From: VAZQ01 sp963827585
GTDB lineage: Bacteria; Pseudomonadota; Alphaproteobacteria; Rhizobiales; Xanthobacteraceae
NCBI GenBank assembly: GCA_963827585.1
Contig: CAWHCK010000011.1
Span: forward strand, 1-64,000
DNA: 64,000 nucleotides
Direction: 5' to 3'
Below, in pieces: positions 26,697-35,005 of this stretch (positions within the stretch are counted from its first letter, which is position 1; every line of letters starts with the position of its first letter). The notes under the pieces are model-generated. The model was not told the DNA's origin. It saw only the letters and a program-made list of their open reading frames with translations, and ran no database searches. The position numbers were made by a program, and so were the translations under genes.

Positions 26697-26815
26697 GACT
26701 TCGCCGCGGCGATGGCCGCCTTGAACGCGCCGCAGCTCATTAAGATGTCGACACGACCAATTCCCGCCTCGTTAGCTTGGGATGTTCGCCTGCTGCCGGC
26801 AAAAATTGACCGGGC

Positions 26816-26831
26816 TGTGATGAATATCACA
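26816..26831. promoter_or_regulatory. CRP-type binding site
   Basis: TGTGA-TGAATA-TCACA is a perfect CRP-consensus palindrome, 65 bases before the ATG of the small membrane gene at 26897. The distance suits activation or repression of that promoter. Confidence 0.5.
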
Positions 26832-26896
26832 TCGGCCGTGTCGTGCACACGGCATAGTCCGTAAGGACATTCCCGGCCAAGTCAAGGGAGGTGGAC

Positions 26897-26989
26897 ATGC
26901 TCGATCTGCTCGCATTTGCGATCTCAGTGGCTGCACTCGGAACCCCGTTGGTTGTCCCACTGATGTGGGGGCAGTTAGAAAAAGCCTAA
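26897..26989 (+). CDS. small single-helix membrane protein
   Basis: A strong GGGAGGT five bases upstream supports the ATG. The 30-residue product, MLDLLAFAISVAALGTPLVV and then PLMWGQLEKA, is one hydrophobic helix with a short polar end. A frameshifted paralogue with a similar leader lies at 13475. The next gene starts 28 bases after the stop, so the two probably form an operon under the CRP-type site. The function is unknown. Confidence 0.6.
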   Translation: MLDLLAFAISVAALGTPLVVPLMWGQLEKA

Positions 26990-27016
26990 ATCCCCTTGAA
27001 CGCCTAGGAGCGCACA

Positions 27017-27343
27017 ATGTGCAAAAAGGTGACTGAGTTCGATACCCTCGACGCTGTAGAGCGGGCAGCTACCAAGGCCGCATTAGATAGGTGTCGTGCC
27101 CTTGTGGGCCAAATCGAGGGCGAACTTTGCAAGAGAAAGCCTGGGCACTTTCACGATCTGACACTGCTTGCAGATTTTCAGGTCTCACTTGAGGTGGCCG
27201 CTGAGGTGCTTGACAGCAAGGCGGAGGCGGTCCGCCAGAGAAGTAAAGCCGCCCGATGGCCTGCCGAGCGGCCATCCAAATCGCTGCCGCACAAAGCGCA
27301 AGCCCGGCAATGCAGTTCGGAAACCCCCGCGCGCAATTCTTAA
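27017..27343 (+). CDS. SEFDT-family small protein
   Basis: This 108-residue protein starts MCKKVTEFDTLDAVERAATK and AALDRCRALVGQIEGELCKR. A second helical part, HDLTLLADFQVSLEVAAEVL, follows. Those segments match 29394-29681 (AALDRCRALARRIQRDLCHK; SLADFQVSLERAASVL) and the broken copy at 12808. The last 30 residues are low in family character and cross a palindromic repeat near 27247-27273. It is all-helical and probably soluble. Its position behind a small membrane protein is repeated, in reverse order, near 12.5-13.0 kb. The function is unknown. Confidence 0.7.
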   Translation: MCKKVTEFDTLDAVERAATKAALDRCRALVGQIEGELCKRKPGHFHDLTLLADFQVSLEVAAEVLDSKAEAVRQRSKAARWPAERPSKSLPHKAQARQCSSETPARNS

Positions 27344-27482
27344 ATGGTTGTCTCTTCTGCTCACACTTGCGCTAGAAGATCGGTGCGTCGGCTGCCAGTT
27401 GTCATGCTACTTAAATTCAAGTCCTCCGGGTCTCAGGTTGGCAAGTCGAACCCGGTCGCTACCAGATCGGAGGCAATGGGGG

Positions 27483-28481
27483 TCATCGTCGCCGGGCTGC
27501 TCTCGACGGTGCTCCAATGGCTTCGTTGGCGGTATCATGGCATAGCGTGTCGCGCGCCGGTCTCGCCGCCTCGCGGACGCAGTCTATGAAGGTCTGCACC
27601 ACGGGGCTGAGCGTTCGGCTCTTCAACGTGACGACTGCGACTTGGAAGAACCGCGTGTCAAAATCGACCGGCAATACTTTGAGCGAGAATCGGTCGCTGT
27701 TGAATTGCACGACGGAACCAGGCAGTGACGAAATAAAGCGGTCGGTGGCGAGCAGACTGAGGCGCTGGTAAACGGAATACGATCTCACCCCCATCTTGGG
27801 AACGGCCAAGCCCTTCGATTGAAAAGCCTCTGCCAGAACCGAGCTGAAAATGCTCTCAAGGGGCAATAGCCACGGCTCGTCGACAAGATCGGCAAGCTCG
27901 ACCTTGCGACGACCCGCCCATCGGTTCGCTCTCCCTGACACAATGAACGGCCGATCATCGTACAAGACCTCCACCTCCAAATCCTTTTCTGCAAGCGGAC
28001 TTGCTATTGCGCCGAGCAAGAAATCGACGTTGCGATCGCGCAACAGCCGAAATTCACGCGACATATTATTGGCTGGATACGCACGTACAATCACGCGTGG
28101 ATATTGACGAGAGAAGTTTGCTAAGGCTTTGGTAAGCAATCCAGAAGCGAACGCCTCGGGACATCCAACTCGTACCTCCCCGACCGTAGGGTCGGACAGA
28201 AACTCAATATCCTTGATCCCGCGATTTAGCTCATCGAATGCCTCACTGCCGCGCCTGAGCAGCGCCCGACCATAGGCTGTGGTTTCCACGCCTTGCGGGG
28301 TGCGATCAAACAGAGGCACACCGATCGCGTGCTCCATGTTGGAAATGGCCTTTGACACAGAAGGTTGCGAAAGCGCGAGCCGCTCGGCAGCTTTCCCCAT
28401 GCTACCCATTTCCGCCACGGTCATGAAAATGTGCAGGTCGTGCAACTTGAGCCGACAGCCAATACGATCAATCCATTTCAT
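27483..28481 (-). CDS. LysR-family transcriptional regulator, copy 1
   Basis: This 332-residue protein has an N-terminal winged helix (LHDLHIFMTVAEMGSMGKAA and LALSQPSVSKAISNMEHAIG) and a LysR substrate-binding domain (GEVRVGCPEAFASGLL, then YDDRPFIVSGRANRWAGRRK, then DEPWLLPLESIFSSV). About three quarters of its first 115 residues match copy 2 at 30986. The C-terminal 30 residues extend past copy 2's end. LysR proteins usually regulate a divergent gene, but the gene upstream here is only a remnant (28765). The inducer is unknown. Confidence 0.9.
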   Translation of the reverse strand: MKWIDRIGCRLKLHDLHIFMTVAEMGSMGKAAERLALSQPSVSKAISNMEHAIGVPLFDRTPQGVETTAYGRALLRRGSEAFDELNRGIKDIEFLSDPTVGEVRVGCPEAFASGLLTKALANFSRQYPRVIVRAYPANNMSREFRLLRDRNVDFLLGAIASPLAEKDLEVEVLYDDRPFIVSGRANRWAGRRKVELADLVDEPWLLPLESIFSSVLAEAFQSKGLAVPKMGVRSYSVYQRLSLLATDRFISSLPGSVVQFNSDRFSLKVLPVDFDTRFFQVAVVTLKSRTLSPVVQTFIDCVREAARPARDTLCHDTANEAIGAPSRAARRR

Positions 28482-28764
28482 CGCAGTGCGGCCTCCGCCA
28501 ACCTCACCCGCAACGCCAAGCAGTCATGGCGCTGGCGAAGCCACGGTCTCGAAGCCTGCGGCAAAGAGCTCGCCCCGCCTGCCCCGGGATCCTGGCTGGA
28601 GGGTTACGAACAAGGCCACCTCAGCGGCCCAGGTCATCCCTATGCGATTTTTGTCTCTCGCGCAAACAATTCGAGATACGGAGATGAACTATCAAGCACG
28701 CGATCAGGCCTCCTGCTGTGTTCGCGATTGTCGCCCACATGTGCCAGAGAAAAGGCCCCCATAT

Positions 28765-28920
28765 TTATTTCGATTGCCCCTCGACGGAATGGTGCTGGAG
28801 CACCAGCTCGAACAGGTCCTGTTTTATGATCGCGGGAATGAACGCTGCGACCAACTCCCTTATCGGCAGATCTCGTTGTTGTCGATGGAGCGGAAAAGCC
28901 TCGAGCATCGCCGGGATGAA
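28765..28920 (-). pseudogene. C-terminal remnant of a 29792-type DNA-binding protein
   Basis: The strand reads FPLHRQQRDLPIRELVAAFI and then PAIIKQDLFELVLQHHS. The intact protein at 29792 has RGMGIGELVGALILGIVRKD and then LFHLIRDD. The N-terminal HTH half is not recognisable, and upstream codons are scattered over frames. Confidence 0.5.
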
Positions 28921-29393
28921 TTCGGTGTTGCCATCTTCTCGTTCCGCAGGGACAACACGGGTGGAACCGCAAGACGGTACCGCGAGGTCGGCCGGGAGGG
29001 CCTTGGACGGAAACAGCCACACCACGCTGACTTCTGCGAACGGGCTGTCAGCCCCGCGCCGCGGCAAGTAGCGATGAGGTTGAAGTGCGGATCGCGCGGT
29101 CACCGCGACCGCTGAAGGACATCCAGTTCGGCCCGGTTTGACGCTAGGCCAAAAACCCTTGCGGCTCAAATGGGCCGCGGAAAGCAGTTTGGCAGGCTAA
29201 CCCCCGCGATATCATTGGTTCGCGTAACGCGCCCAAAATAACGAACACGACGGTGGACCTCGATGCTCCATGTGCGCTTGGTTCGGCTGAAGGTGCGCTC
29301 CCATATTATGCAAGCCTCCCCGACTGCGAGCCCAATGTCGCCCGCTACGGGCGATCTACGGTCGCGTTTCGCGACCATAGGCCCGCGGTACGG
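28921..29393. other. no supported gene
   Basis: Upstream debris of the remnant just described. Nothing else is supported. Confidence 0.4.
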
Positions 29394-29681
29394 CTAGATA
29401 TCGTGCTCGGTCGGAGCTCCCTCGAAACGCCTGTGCTCGTGCTCGAGCACGGAAGCGGCGCGCTCGAGCGATACCTGAAAGTCTGCCAACGACGTGACAT
29501 TCACGAAGTGCTCAGGTCTTTTGTGGCAGAGATCACGCTGGATTCGGCGCGCGAGCGCACGACATCTATCGAGCGCAGCTTCCGTACCGGCTTTCTCTAT
29601 GGCCGATAATGCGGTCTTAGCCCTCCGATTTCGTTCTTTGAGGTATGTATCGAATTCTGAGACTTGCTTGCTCTTGCGCAT
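29394..29681 (-). CDS. SEFDT-family small protein
   Basis: A 95-residue protein from the ATG at 29681: MRKSKQVSEFDTYLKERNRR, then AIEKAGTEAALDRCRALARR, HKRPEHFVNVTSLADFQVSL and a charged end. It is the best-kept member of the family, with no shift. The open frame has nine more codons upstream, but the MRKSKQ start fits the other members better. It lies downstream of the HTH gene at 29792 on the same strand with a gap of about 110 bases, so co-transcription is possible. The function is unknown. Confidence 0.7.
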   Translation of the reverse strand: MRKSKQVSEFDTYLKERNRRAKTALSAIEKAGTEAALDRCRALARRIQRDLCHKRPEHFVNVTSLADFQVSLERAASVLEHEHRRFEGAPTEHDI

Positions 29682-29791
29682 AGGCACTCCTAAATCTTCT
29701 GGCATCACGTCGCCCCGGTTCCGCTCAAAACTGCGTCCACGTCGAACCGCGCGGGGATGCGTATGGTGGCCGGACCGGGTGTCTCTGACTC

Positions 29792-30409
29792 TCAGGCGGG
29801 TGAAGTCTTAGCTGGTTGAGGATCGGAATCGTCACGAATGAGGTGGAAGAGGTCCTTCCTCACGATCCCGAGAATGAGCGCGCCAACCAATTCCCCGATC
29901 CCCATACCCCGGATTTCCGCCTCGACGGCGAGTTGACCGATCATTTCCTCATCGAGAGGTAGGTCGGTTGATCGTTCCTTACCCTTGCATTCCATTCGGA
30001 TGGCGAAGACGGCTGGATCGTCCGACTTCCTACGCCAAGCCCCTGCCGGTGGCGCTCCAGCCTGCGCCTTGGCGGTTGCTTTGGCCTCTAAGACAGGCCG
30101 AGGTTTCGCTGCGGGCGTACTTTCCGGCTGTGGGCCGGATTGAGTTGGTGAGGCACTTTTGTGATCGCGCGACCGCTGTCGCCGCAACAAGCCAATCCCA
30201 ATGTCAAACTTGGGTCGCCGCAGGCTGATCCCTAATTTCGAGCAGGTGACTTGCAACGTCCCGGTTGTTACACCGATGACCTCGGCGATCTCGTCTCGGC
30301 TCATCCCCCGCTCTACGAGGTTGCGGATCTGCTGTATCCTTTCGGGAGTAAACTTCGTCGGCCTTCCACGATTGCGGGATTGCAATTCGAATGAAATGGC
30401 TTCCGTCAT
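29792..30409 (-). CDS. HTH DNA-binding protein with linker and C-terminal helical domain
   Basis: Residues 14-70 form a helix-turn-helix of the GcrA/resolvase-like kind: GRPTKFTPERIQQIRNLVER, then GMSRDEIAEVIGVTTGTLQV, then SKLGISLRRP. A low-complexity Ala/Pro/Lys linker (about 80-130) leads to a C-terminal domain: AVFAIRMECKGKERSTDLPL, then GQLAVEAEIRGMGIGELVGA and IVRKDLFHLI. That second part also occurs alone as a remnant at 28765. It is likely a transcriptional regulator whose second domain dimerises. It lies between an SEFDT gene and LysR copy 2. Confidence 0.7.
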   Translation of the reverse strand: MTEAISFELQSRNRGRPTKFTPERIQQIRNLVERGMSRDEIAEVIGVTTGTLQVTCSKLGISLRRPKFDIGIGLLRRQRSRDHKSASPTQSGPQPESTPAAKPRPVLEAKATAKAQAGAPPAGAWRRKSDDPAVFAIRMECKGKERSTDLPLDEEMIGQLAVEAEIRGMGIGELVGALILGIVRKDLFHLIRDDSDPQPAKTSPA

Positions 30410-30412
30410 TCT

Positions 30413-30727
30413 TCAGTCCCTTCCTTCACTTTCGCTCGGCCTCCCTGACCGAGCCGAGGGGGGCTGCACGCCGACCACTCGATCCAAATACCGACAAGCT
30501 TTCAGTCGAGCGGTCGCTGAGCCTCTGGCCCGACAGAAACCACGTACCACGAGCATCGCCAGAAGCGGGAAGAGCGCAATAGTTGCAACTGTAGCGATCG
30601 CTAGCTCAACCGTTTTGCCGCCAGCTCCCGGGGTCCCCGGCGGGTCCCCCCATCGAATTTTTTCCCCGAAGCCCCGAAATGGCAATTCTGCCAAGTGCGA
30701 TCTGCCGAGGGGAAAGGAACGGATCAT
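30413..30727 (-). CDS. possible small membrane protein
   Basis: The frame has one hydrophobic helix (KTVELAIATVATIALFPLLA, then MLVVRGF) flanked by arginine-rich ends. It ends three bases before the HTH gene begins. The helix resembles the small membrane proteins at 26897 and 13475 in size, but flanking codons are poor. The start is uncertain and may be internal. Confidence 0.35.
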   Translation of the reverse strand: MIRSFPLGRSHLAELPFRGFGEKIRWGDPPGTPGAGGKTVELAIATVATIALFPLLAMLVVRGFCRARGSATARLKACRYLDRVVGVQPPSARSGRPSESEGRD

Positions 30728-30783
30728 TTTGGTGGCCCGCTTTTTCTGCGCGTCTCATCCTAGAACTAAGTGCTCGCAGCACT

Positions 30784-30795
30784 ACAACCGGTTGT
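30784..30795. promoter_or_regulatory. 12-bp perfect palindrome
   Basis: ACAACCGGTTGT, in the region between the divergent HTH gene and LysR copy 2. It is a candidate operator. Confidence 0.3.
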
Positions 30796-30920
30796 TCTGA
30801 GTGCCAAGTTCCAAGATATGATAGCCCCTATAGCCATGCATCTATGCGTTTGGCCGGGGAGGAATTCGCAATTCAGTATGATGATACCCCTGTCCCATGA
30901 GGGGTCGAACGACATTGTAA

Positions 30921-30966
30921 TGCCCCCCATAGCTGTCTATATATGCCCCCCATAGCCGCCTATATA
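30921..30966. promoter_or_regulatory. two 23-bp direct repeats upstream of LysR copy 2
   Basis: Two adjacent units (30921-30943 and 30944-30966) share 21 of 23 bases, with the core TGCCCCCCATAGC and CTATATA. A third partial TGACCCCC follows. They end 19 bases before the LysR start, where autoregulatory or co-regulator sites are often found. Confidence 0.5.
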
Positions 30967-30985
30967 TGACCCCCGCGCTTTTCCC

Positions 30986-31954
30986 ATGAGATGGAACGAC
31001 CGTATCGGCCGCCGGCTCAAGTTGCACGACCTCCACATCTTCATGACGGTCGCTGAAACCGGGAGCATGGGGAAAACCGCCGAACTGCTCTCGATTTCGC
31101 AGCCTTCTGTGTCAAAGGCCATCGCTGAGATCGAGCACACGATAGGTGTGCGCCTACTCGATCGCACGCCGAAAGGCGTGGAAATCACTGCCTATGGTCG
31201 TGCACTGCTTAGGCGCGGCATTGGAGCATTCCATGAACTCAGGCAAAGCATCAAGGACATCGAGTTGCTTTCCGACCCCATGGCCGGCGAAGTCCAGATC
31301 GGATGTCCCGAGGCAATCGCGTGTGGGCTGCTTTTGGCGATCTTAGACCGCTTCTCTCGCCACCATCCGCGCGTTGTCGTATCCGTGCATGCAGCCAACA
31401 ACATGCCGCTTCAATTTCGGCTGTTGCGCGATCGAAACGTGGAATTCCTGATCGGGGGGCTACCAAGACCCGTTGCGGACGATGATTTGGATATAGAGGT
31501 CCTGTACAAGGATCGGCCGTTCATTGTGGCAGGAGCAAAGAACCGGTGGGCAGGTCGTCGCAAGGTCGAACTTGCGGAGCTGGCCGATGAGCCCTGGCTG
31601 CTGCCGCACGAGAGCATTTTCAGTTCGCTCGTCGAGGAAGCTTTTCAATCGCAGCTTTTGACCCGGCCGAAGCTCGGGGTGAGAACATATTCTACTTACC
31701 AGCGCCTCAGTCTGCTCGCCACCAACAGCTTTATTGGGGCAGAGAGTGGTTCAGTGCTCCGATTCAACATTGACCGGTTCCCGCTCAAAGTATTGCCGGT
31801 CGATTTTCCTGTTCGTTCCTGGCCAATTGCAATCGTCACGCTCAAGAATCGAACCCTCAGTTCGGTCGTGCAAACCTTCATCGGATGCGCTCGCGAGGTG
31901 GCCACTATGATGACGCCGGAGAGTGCTCAGCAGGTAAAAAACCAACAGGACTAG
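30986..31954 (+). CDS. LysR-family transcriptional regulator, copy 2
   Basis: This 322-residue protein has a winged helix (LHDLHIFMTVAETGSMGKTA and ISQPSVSKAIAEIEHTIGV) and a substrate-binding domain (GEVQIGCPEAIACGLL, then YKDRPFIVAGAKNRWAGRRK, then DEPWLLPHESIFSSL). It is the paralogue of the gene at 27483. Its stop is followed by a palindromic hairpin and then, convergently, by an amidohydrolase and a tricarboxylate-type binding protein, which are possible targets. Tandem repeats upstream suggest autoregulation. Confidence 0.9.
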   Translation: MRWNDRIGRRLKLHDLHIFMTVAETGSMGKTAELLSISQPSVSKAIAEIEHTIGVRLLDRTPKGVEITAYGRALLRRGIGAFHELRQSIKDIELLSDPMAGEVQIGCPEAIACGLLLAILDRFSRHHPRVVVSVHAANNMPLQFRLLRDRNVEFLIGGLPRPVADDDLDIEVLYKDRPFIVAGAKNRWAGRRKVELAELADEPWLLPHESIFSSLVEEAFQSQLLTRPKLGVRTYSTYQRLSLLATNSFIGAESGSVLRFNIDRFPLKVLPVDFPVRSWPIAIVTLKNRTLSSVVQTFIGCAREVATMMTPESAQQVKNQQD

Positions 31955-31965
31955 CCGGGGACTGT

Positions 31966-32004
31966 CATCCTTGACGATGTGAGCGTAGCGAGCCTCGAAG
32001 GATG
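31966..32004. terminator. palindromic intergenic repeat, likely bidirectional terminator
   Basis: CATCCTT..AAGGATG encloses GAGCGTAGCGAGC, a layout I know as a common intergenic palindrome in Bradyrhizobium and Rhodopseudomonas. It lies between convergent genes. Confidence 0.5.
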
Positions 32005-32114
32005 GCGACGTTGATATCGGCCTAGCACGCCCCTGTGGTCAGCCGGAAAATGTCGAGCAAGTCCGAGGTCACGACCACAGGCATTCATGACAGCGGGTCC
32101 GAAATCAGCATGCC

Positions 32115-33137
32115 TCACAGACCCGCCTTTGCCCTAAGCCGCTCGTTCAGACGGGGAATGAGCCTTCCCGCATTAGCGCCGGCTAGAACAGCTTGCGCTT
32201 CGGTCCCGAGCGCGCGGACCGCATCGACGTATGCAACGACCTCGTCATCGTCGCGCACAGCCTGAGGATAGTCGGTCGCAAACACGACCTGCGCCGTCGG
32301 CAACTCGGCTAGCCCGGTGCGAACCCATTCGGCGCCCCGCTCTGCGGCTCGATCAGGACCTGACCATCCGGCACAATCGTAGAACAAGCGATGATGCAGA
32401 TAGTGATCGAACGGCTCTCGTGGCCGCCGGTTATGCCGCGGAATTGAAGCGGTGCCGCTTTTCTCCCGCTGCTGGAGCCCGCGAATGCGTGGGAGATATC
32501 GGCTGACGCCGCCGGCAAAATGTGAGATGTGAATATTTAAGGAGGGAAGCTCGTCCAAAAGGCCGCCGTTGATGAGCCGCACCGTTGCCACCATCAGGGA
32601 GAATTCCCAGCCGAGCATCCGGCCGAGGTCGTCCGCCTCCATCTGCCCCCATGAGATGACCCGAGGCAGGGGATGGATGAAGATGTAGAGCCCAAGGTCA
32701 GTAGCTGCCTTCCAAAATGGGCGCAGGCCTTCGGCATCGAGCGATTGCCCCTGAAGCTCGGACGCAATGACCGCCCCGGGGAAGCCAAGCTCAACGGCGC
32801 AGCGCTTCAGTTCGAGTGCTGCCTCTCGCGGGTTTAACGCCGGGACGTGAGCGAGGCCAACGAAGCGATCGGGATGATCCCGTTCCGCTTGGTGCATGCG
32901 GTCGTTAATCAGGCGGCAGGTGGCAAGGTTTGGCTGATCGAAACCCTCCCCGCAGGAGAGCACCGCAACGTCGATGCCCGCCTGGTCCATCATCCGCACA
33001 TGCGCGGGAAGATCGGCGAGCTCAGCATTGAAACGGTAATTGGGATTTCCTTTTTCGTCTAGGCGAACGGTAGAACCGTCCTTGCTGCTCCTCATCAACT
33101 CGGGCGGTGTATAGTGATGATGAAAATCGATGATCAT
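32115..33137 (-). CDS. amidohydrolase family protein (ACMSD-like)
   Basis: This 340-residue protein is of the amidohydrolase-2 (PF04909-type) group. Metal ligands are seen in IDFHHHYTP near the start, HPLPRVISW around 155-165, HISHFAGGVSRYL in the middle, and the late Asp in FATDYPQAV. This group includes decarboxylases and hydrolases of aromatic or dicarboxylic compounds. The particular substrate cannot be told. The preceding gene on the strand, a TctC-type binding protein, ends 104 bases upstream, so uptake and breakdown of one organic acid is a fair inference. Confidence 0.85.
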   Translation of the reverse strand: MIIDFHHHYTPPELMRSSKDGSTVRLDEKGNPNYRFNAELADLPAHVRMMDQAGIDVAVLSCGEGFDQPNLATCRLINDRMHQAERDHPDRFVGLAHVPALNPREAALELKRCAVELGFPGAVIASELQGQSLDAEGLRPFWKAATDLGLYIFIHPLPRVISWGQMEADDLGRMLGWEFSLMVATVRLINGGLLDELPSLNIHISHFAGGVSRYLPRIRGLQQREKSGTASIPRHNRRPREPFDHYLHHRLFYDCAGWSGPDRAAERGAEWVRTGLAELPTAQVVFATDYPQAVRDDDEVVAYVDAVRALGTEAQAVLAGANAGRLIPRLNERLRAKAGL

Positions 33138-33241
33138 TTTGATTTCTCTGAACGAGAATGCCAGCAGCCGTCAGATTAGCTCGTATCGGAAACCGAGATT
33201 GCGCATTCGATGATCGCGCCATCGCCCGTGCCCCAGTGACA

Positions 33242-34213
33242 TTACTGCATTGCGAGGCCGATTTGCTTGATGACCGGCTTCCACAACTGTCGTTCGCTGC
33301 GAATGAAATCGCCGAGCTCCTGCGAGGACATCGGACGCGTCGAGAGGCTAAGCTCGTCGAATTTCTGCTTGACGTCCGCCCGGGCGAGAACCTCGCGCAA
33401 GTCGCCGCTCACTTTTTTTGCGATCGAGGACGGGGTGCCGGGAGGTGCGACCAGGACAAACCACCCCGACGCGGCGAATCCAGGCACCGTTTCGGACACC
33501 GTCGGGAGGTCAGGACGCGACGCCAAACGCGCAGGTGATGCAACTGCCAGCAACTTGACTTGCCCTCCGGCGAGGGGGCCGGCGAGGCCTTCGATGATCA
33601 TCGGTACCCTACCACTGATCACGTCACTCATGGCCTGTGCACTGCCGGGATAAAAGACGTAGGTCAGCTCCGCACCGGAGCGTTCGCGGAGCAATTCGGT
33701 GGCTAAATGTGGTATCCCCCCGCGGTTGGGGATCGCCACATTGAGCCCTCCTGGTTGCGTTCGTGAATAGGCGATCAACTCAGGCAGCGAATTTACTGGA
33801 AGTGTGGGAGAAACCGCGATCGCCATCGGCACTTCACCAACGAAGCCGATCGGGACAAAGTCGTTTACATTAAAGGGAAGGTTGGGCTGAATCTCTGGTA
33901 GGGATATGAACGTCGACGCGATCGCCATGTAGAGAGTGTAGCCATCGGGATTGGCGGCAGCAACGGCCCGCGCGGCAATGGCGCCACCGGCGCCCGGTTG
34001 GTTGATCAGCGTGGTTTGCTGACCCCACATCCTGCCGAGATGGTCGATGACAACGCGCATGGCAGGGTCAGTCCCGCCACCCGCCGCCAACTGAGTGATG
34101 AATTTCACCGGCCCCGCGGGGTAGTCTTGGGCAGGCGCGGAGAAGCCACCAGGCGTTGATGTTGCAAACAGGAAAACCAATCCAACTTGGAACAATAAGC
34201 GCTGCACTGCCAT
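33242..34213 (-). CDS. Bug/TctC-family tripartite tricarboxylate transporter binding protein
   Basis: From the ATG at 34213, preceded by AGGAGAAGG, a signal peptide (LLFQVGLVFLFATSTPGG) leads to the family pattern. That is PVKFITQLAAGGGTDPAMRV with the ligand-loop Gly-Gly-Gly-Thr-Asp, then LINQPGAGGAIAARAVA, then NPDGYTLYMA, and a C-terminal LREVLARADVKQKF. The mature length, about 300 residues, is normal. These periplasmic proteins bind carboxylates or aromatic acids. The TctA/TctB membrane partners are not in this window, which is common for orphan Bug proteins. Confidence 0.9.
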   Translation of the reverse strand: MAVQRLLFQVGLVFLFATSTPGGFSAPAQDYPAGPVKFITQLAAGGGTDPAMRVVIDHLGRMWGQQTTLINQPGAGGAIAARAVAAANPDGYTLYMAIASTFISLPEIQPNLPFNVNDFVPIGFVGEVPMAIAVSPTLPVNSLPELIAYSRTQPGGLNVAIPNRGGIPHLATELLRERSGAELTYVFYPGSAQAMSDVISGRVPMIIEGLAGPLAGGQVKLLAVASPARLASRPDLPTVSETVPGFAASGWFVLVAPPGTPSSIAKKVSGDLREVLARADVKQKFDELSLSTRPMSSQELGDFIRSERQLWKPVIKQIGLAMQ

Positions 34214-34741
34214 AGCCTTCTCCTGTGACCCGCTGCGCTGGCACCCGTGCGGCAGCACATGTCGTGACGCAAATCATTGCTTCCTGACGTCGCACTACGC
34301 AATTGTGACCCATTGACCCAACTCGACCTGAAGGATGACCCTTTGAATGATCAGCCGGGGATATCCGATGCCTAACTCTAGAGAAGGCATCAAGCAAGGT
34401 CTAGATATCGATGACAGTGAGATAGCCCCCCGATCCGACCGGACACGGTCTCCCCCACTTGGCAAGTGTCCGGACCAATCCCACGGATCGGGTTGAGATC
34501 GTCACATCGGTTCAGCGCCGTTGGGCGTGCTCGACGCTTCCCTGCAGCCGCCACAGCACAAGAGGCCATTGGTGCGATGCTTGAAACATGGTTGAAACCA
34601 TTTTTCTGCTCGACGAAACCATATTTCGCTTTCGAGCATGCCTGGTCAGTGAACTGCCTACATTCCAAGGCGACCAATGGGCGGTGGTGCTGCCGATGCA
34701 GCGGCGGGTACCCCTGGTGACAACGCACGAAAGGACCGACG
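34214..34741. other. intergenic, no supported gene
   Basis: It is the leader of the TctC-type gene on the left and DNA upstream of LANENN copy 4 on the right. No credible frame is seen. Confidence 0.4.
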
Positions 34742-35005
34742 ATGAGCGAATACGTCTTCAAGGTGAAGCTCCTCGCTGAGGTGCGCGTGCGGGCGGTCGA
34801 CGAGAGCGTCGCGCGTCAAGTTATTTCCTCGGTCCTCCGTTCGCCAAGCACCGACGAGATCGGGCTGGCCAATGACAACAATGGCGCGATCGGCCGGAAT
34901 GCAACCGTAATCGATGTCGACTTCGATGTTGACGGCCCGCTACGCTTTTTGAAGTGGACGGGCAGACCGTCCAGCAGACTGCCAACAGGGGCCGGCACTC
35001 CCTAA
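34742..35005 (+). CDS. LANENN-family small protein, copy 4, intact
   Basis: An 87-residue protein reads MSEYVFKVKLLAEVRVRAVD, then SSVLRSPSTDEIGLANDNNG and VIDVDFDVDG. An AAGGACCGACG precedes the ATG. It is the full-length state of the family, without the antisense SDEMRA debris seen at copies 1-3. The core repeats the strand-helix-strand pattern with conserved VRVRA, Glu-Ile and Leu-Ala-Asn. The function is unknown. Confidence 0.65.
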   Translation: MSEYVFKVKLLAEVRVRAVDESVARQVISSVLRSPSTDEIGLANDNNGAIGRNATVIDVDFDVDGPLRFLKWTGRPSSRLPTGAGTP

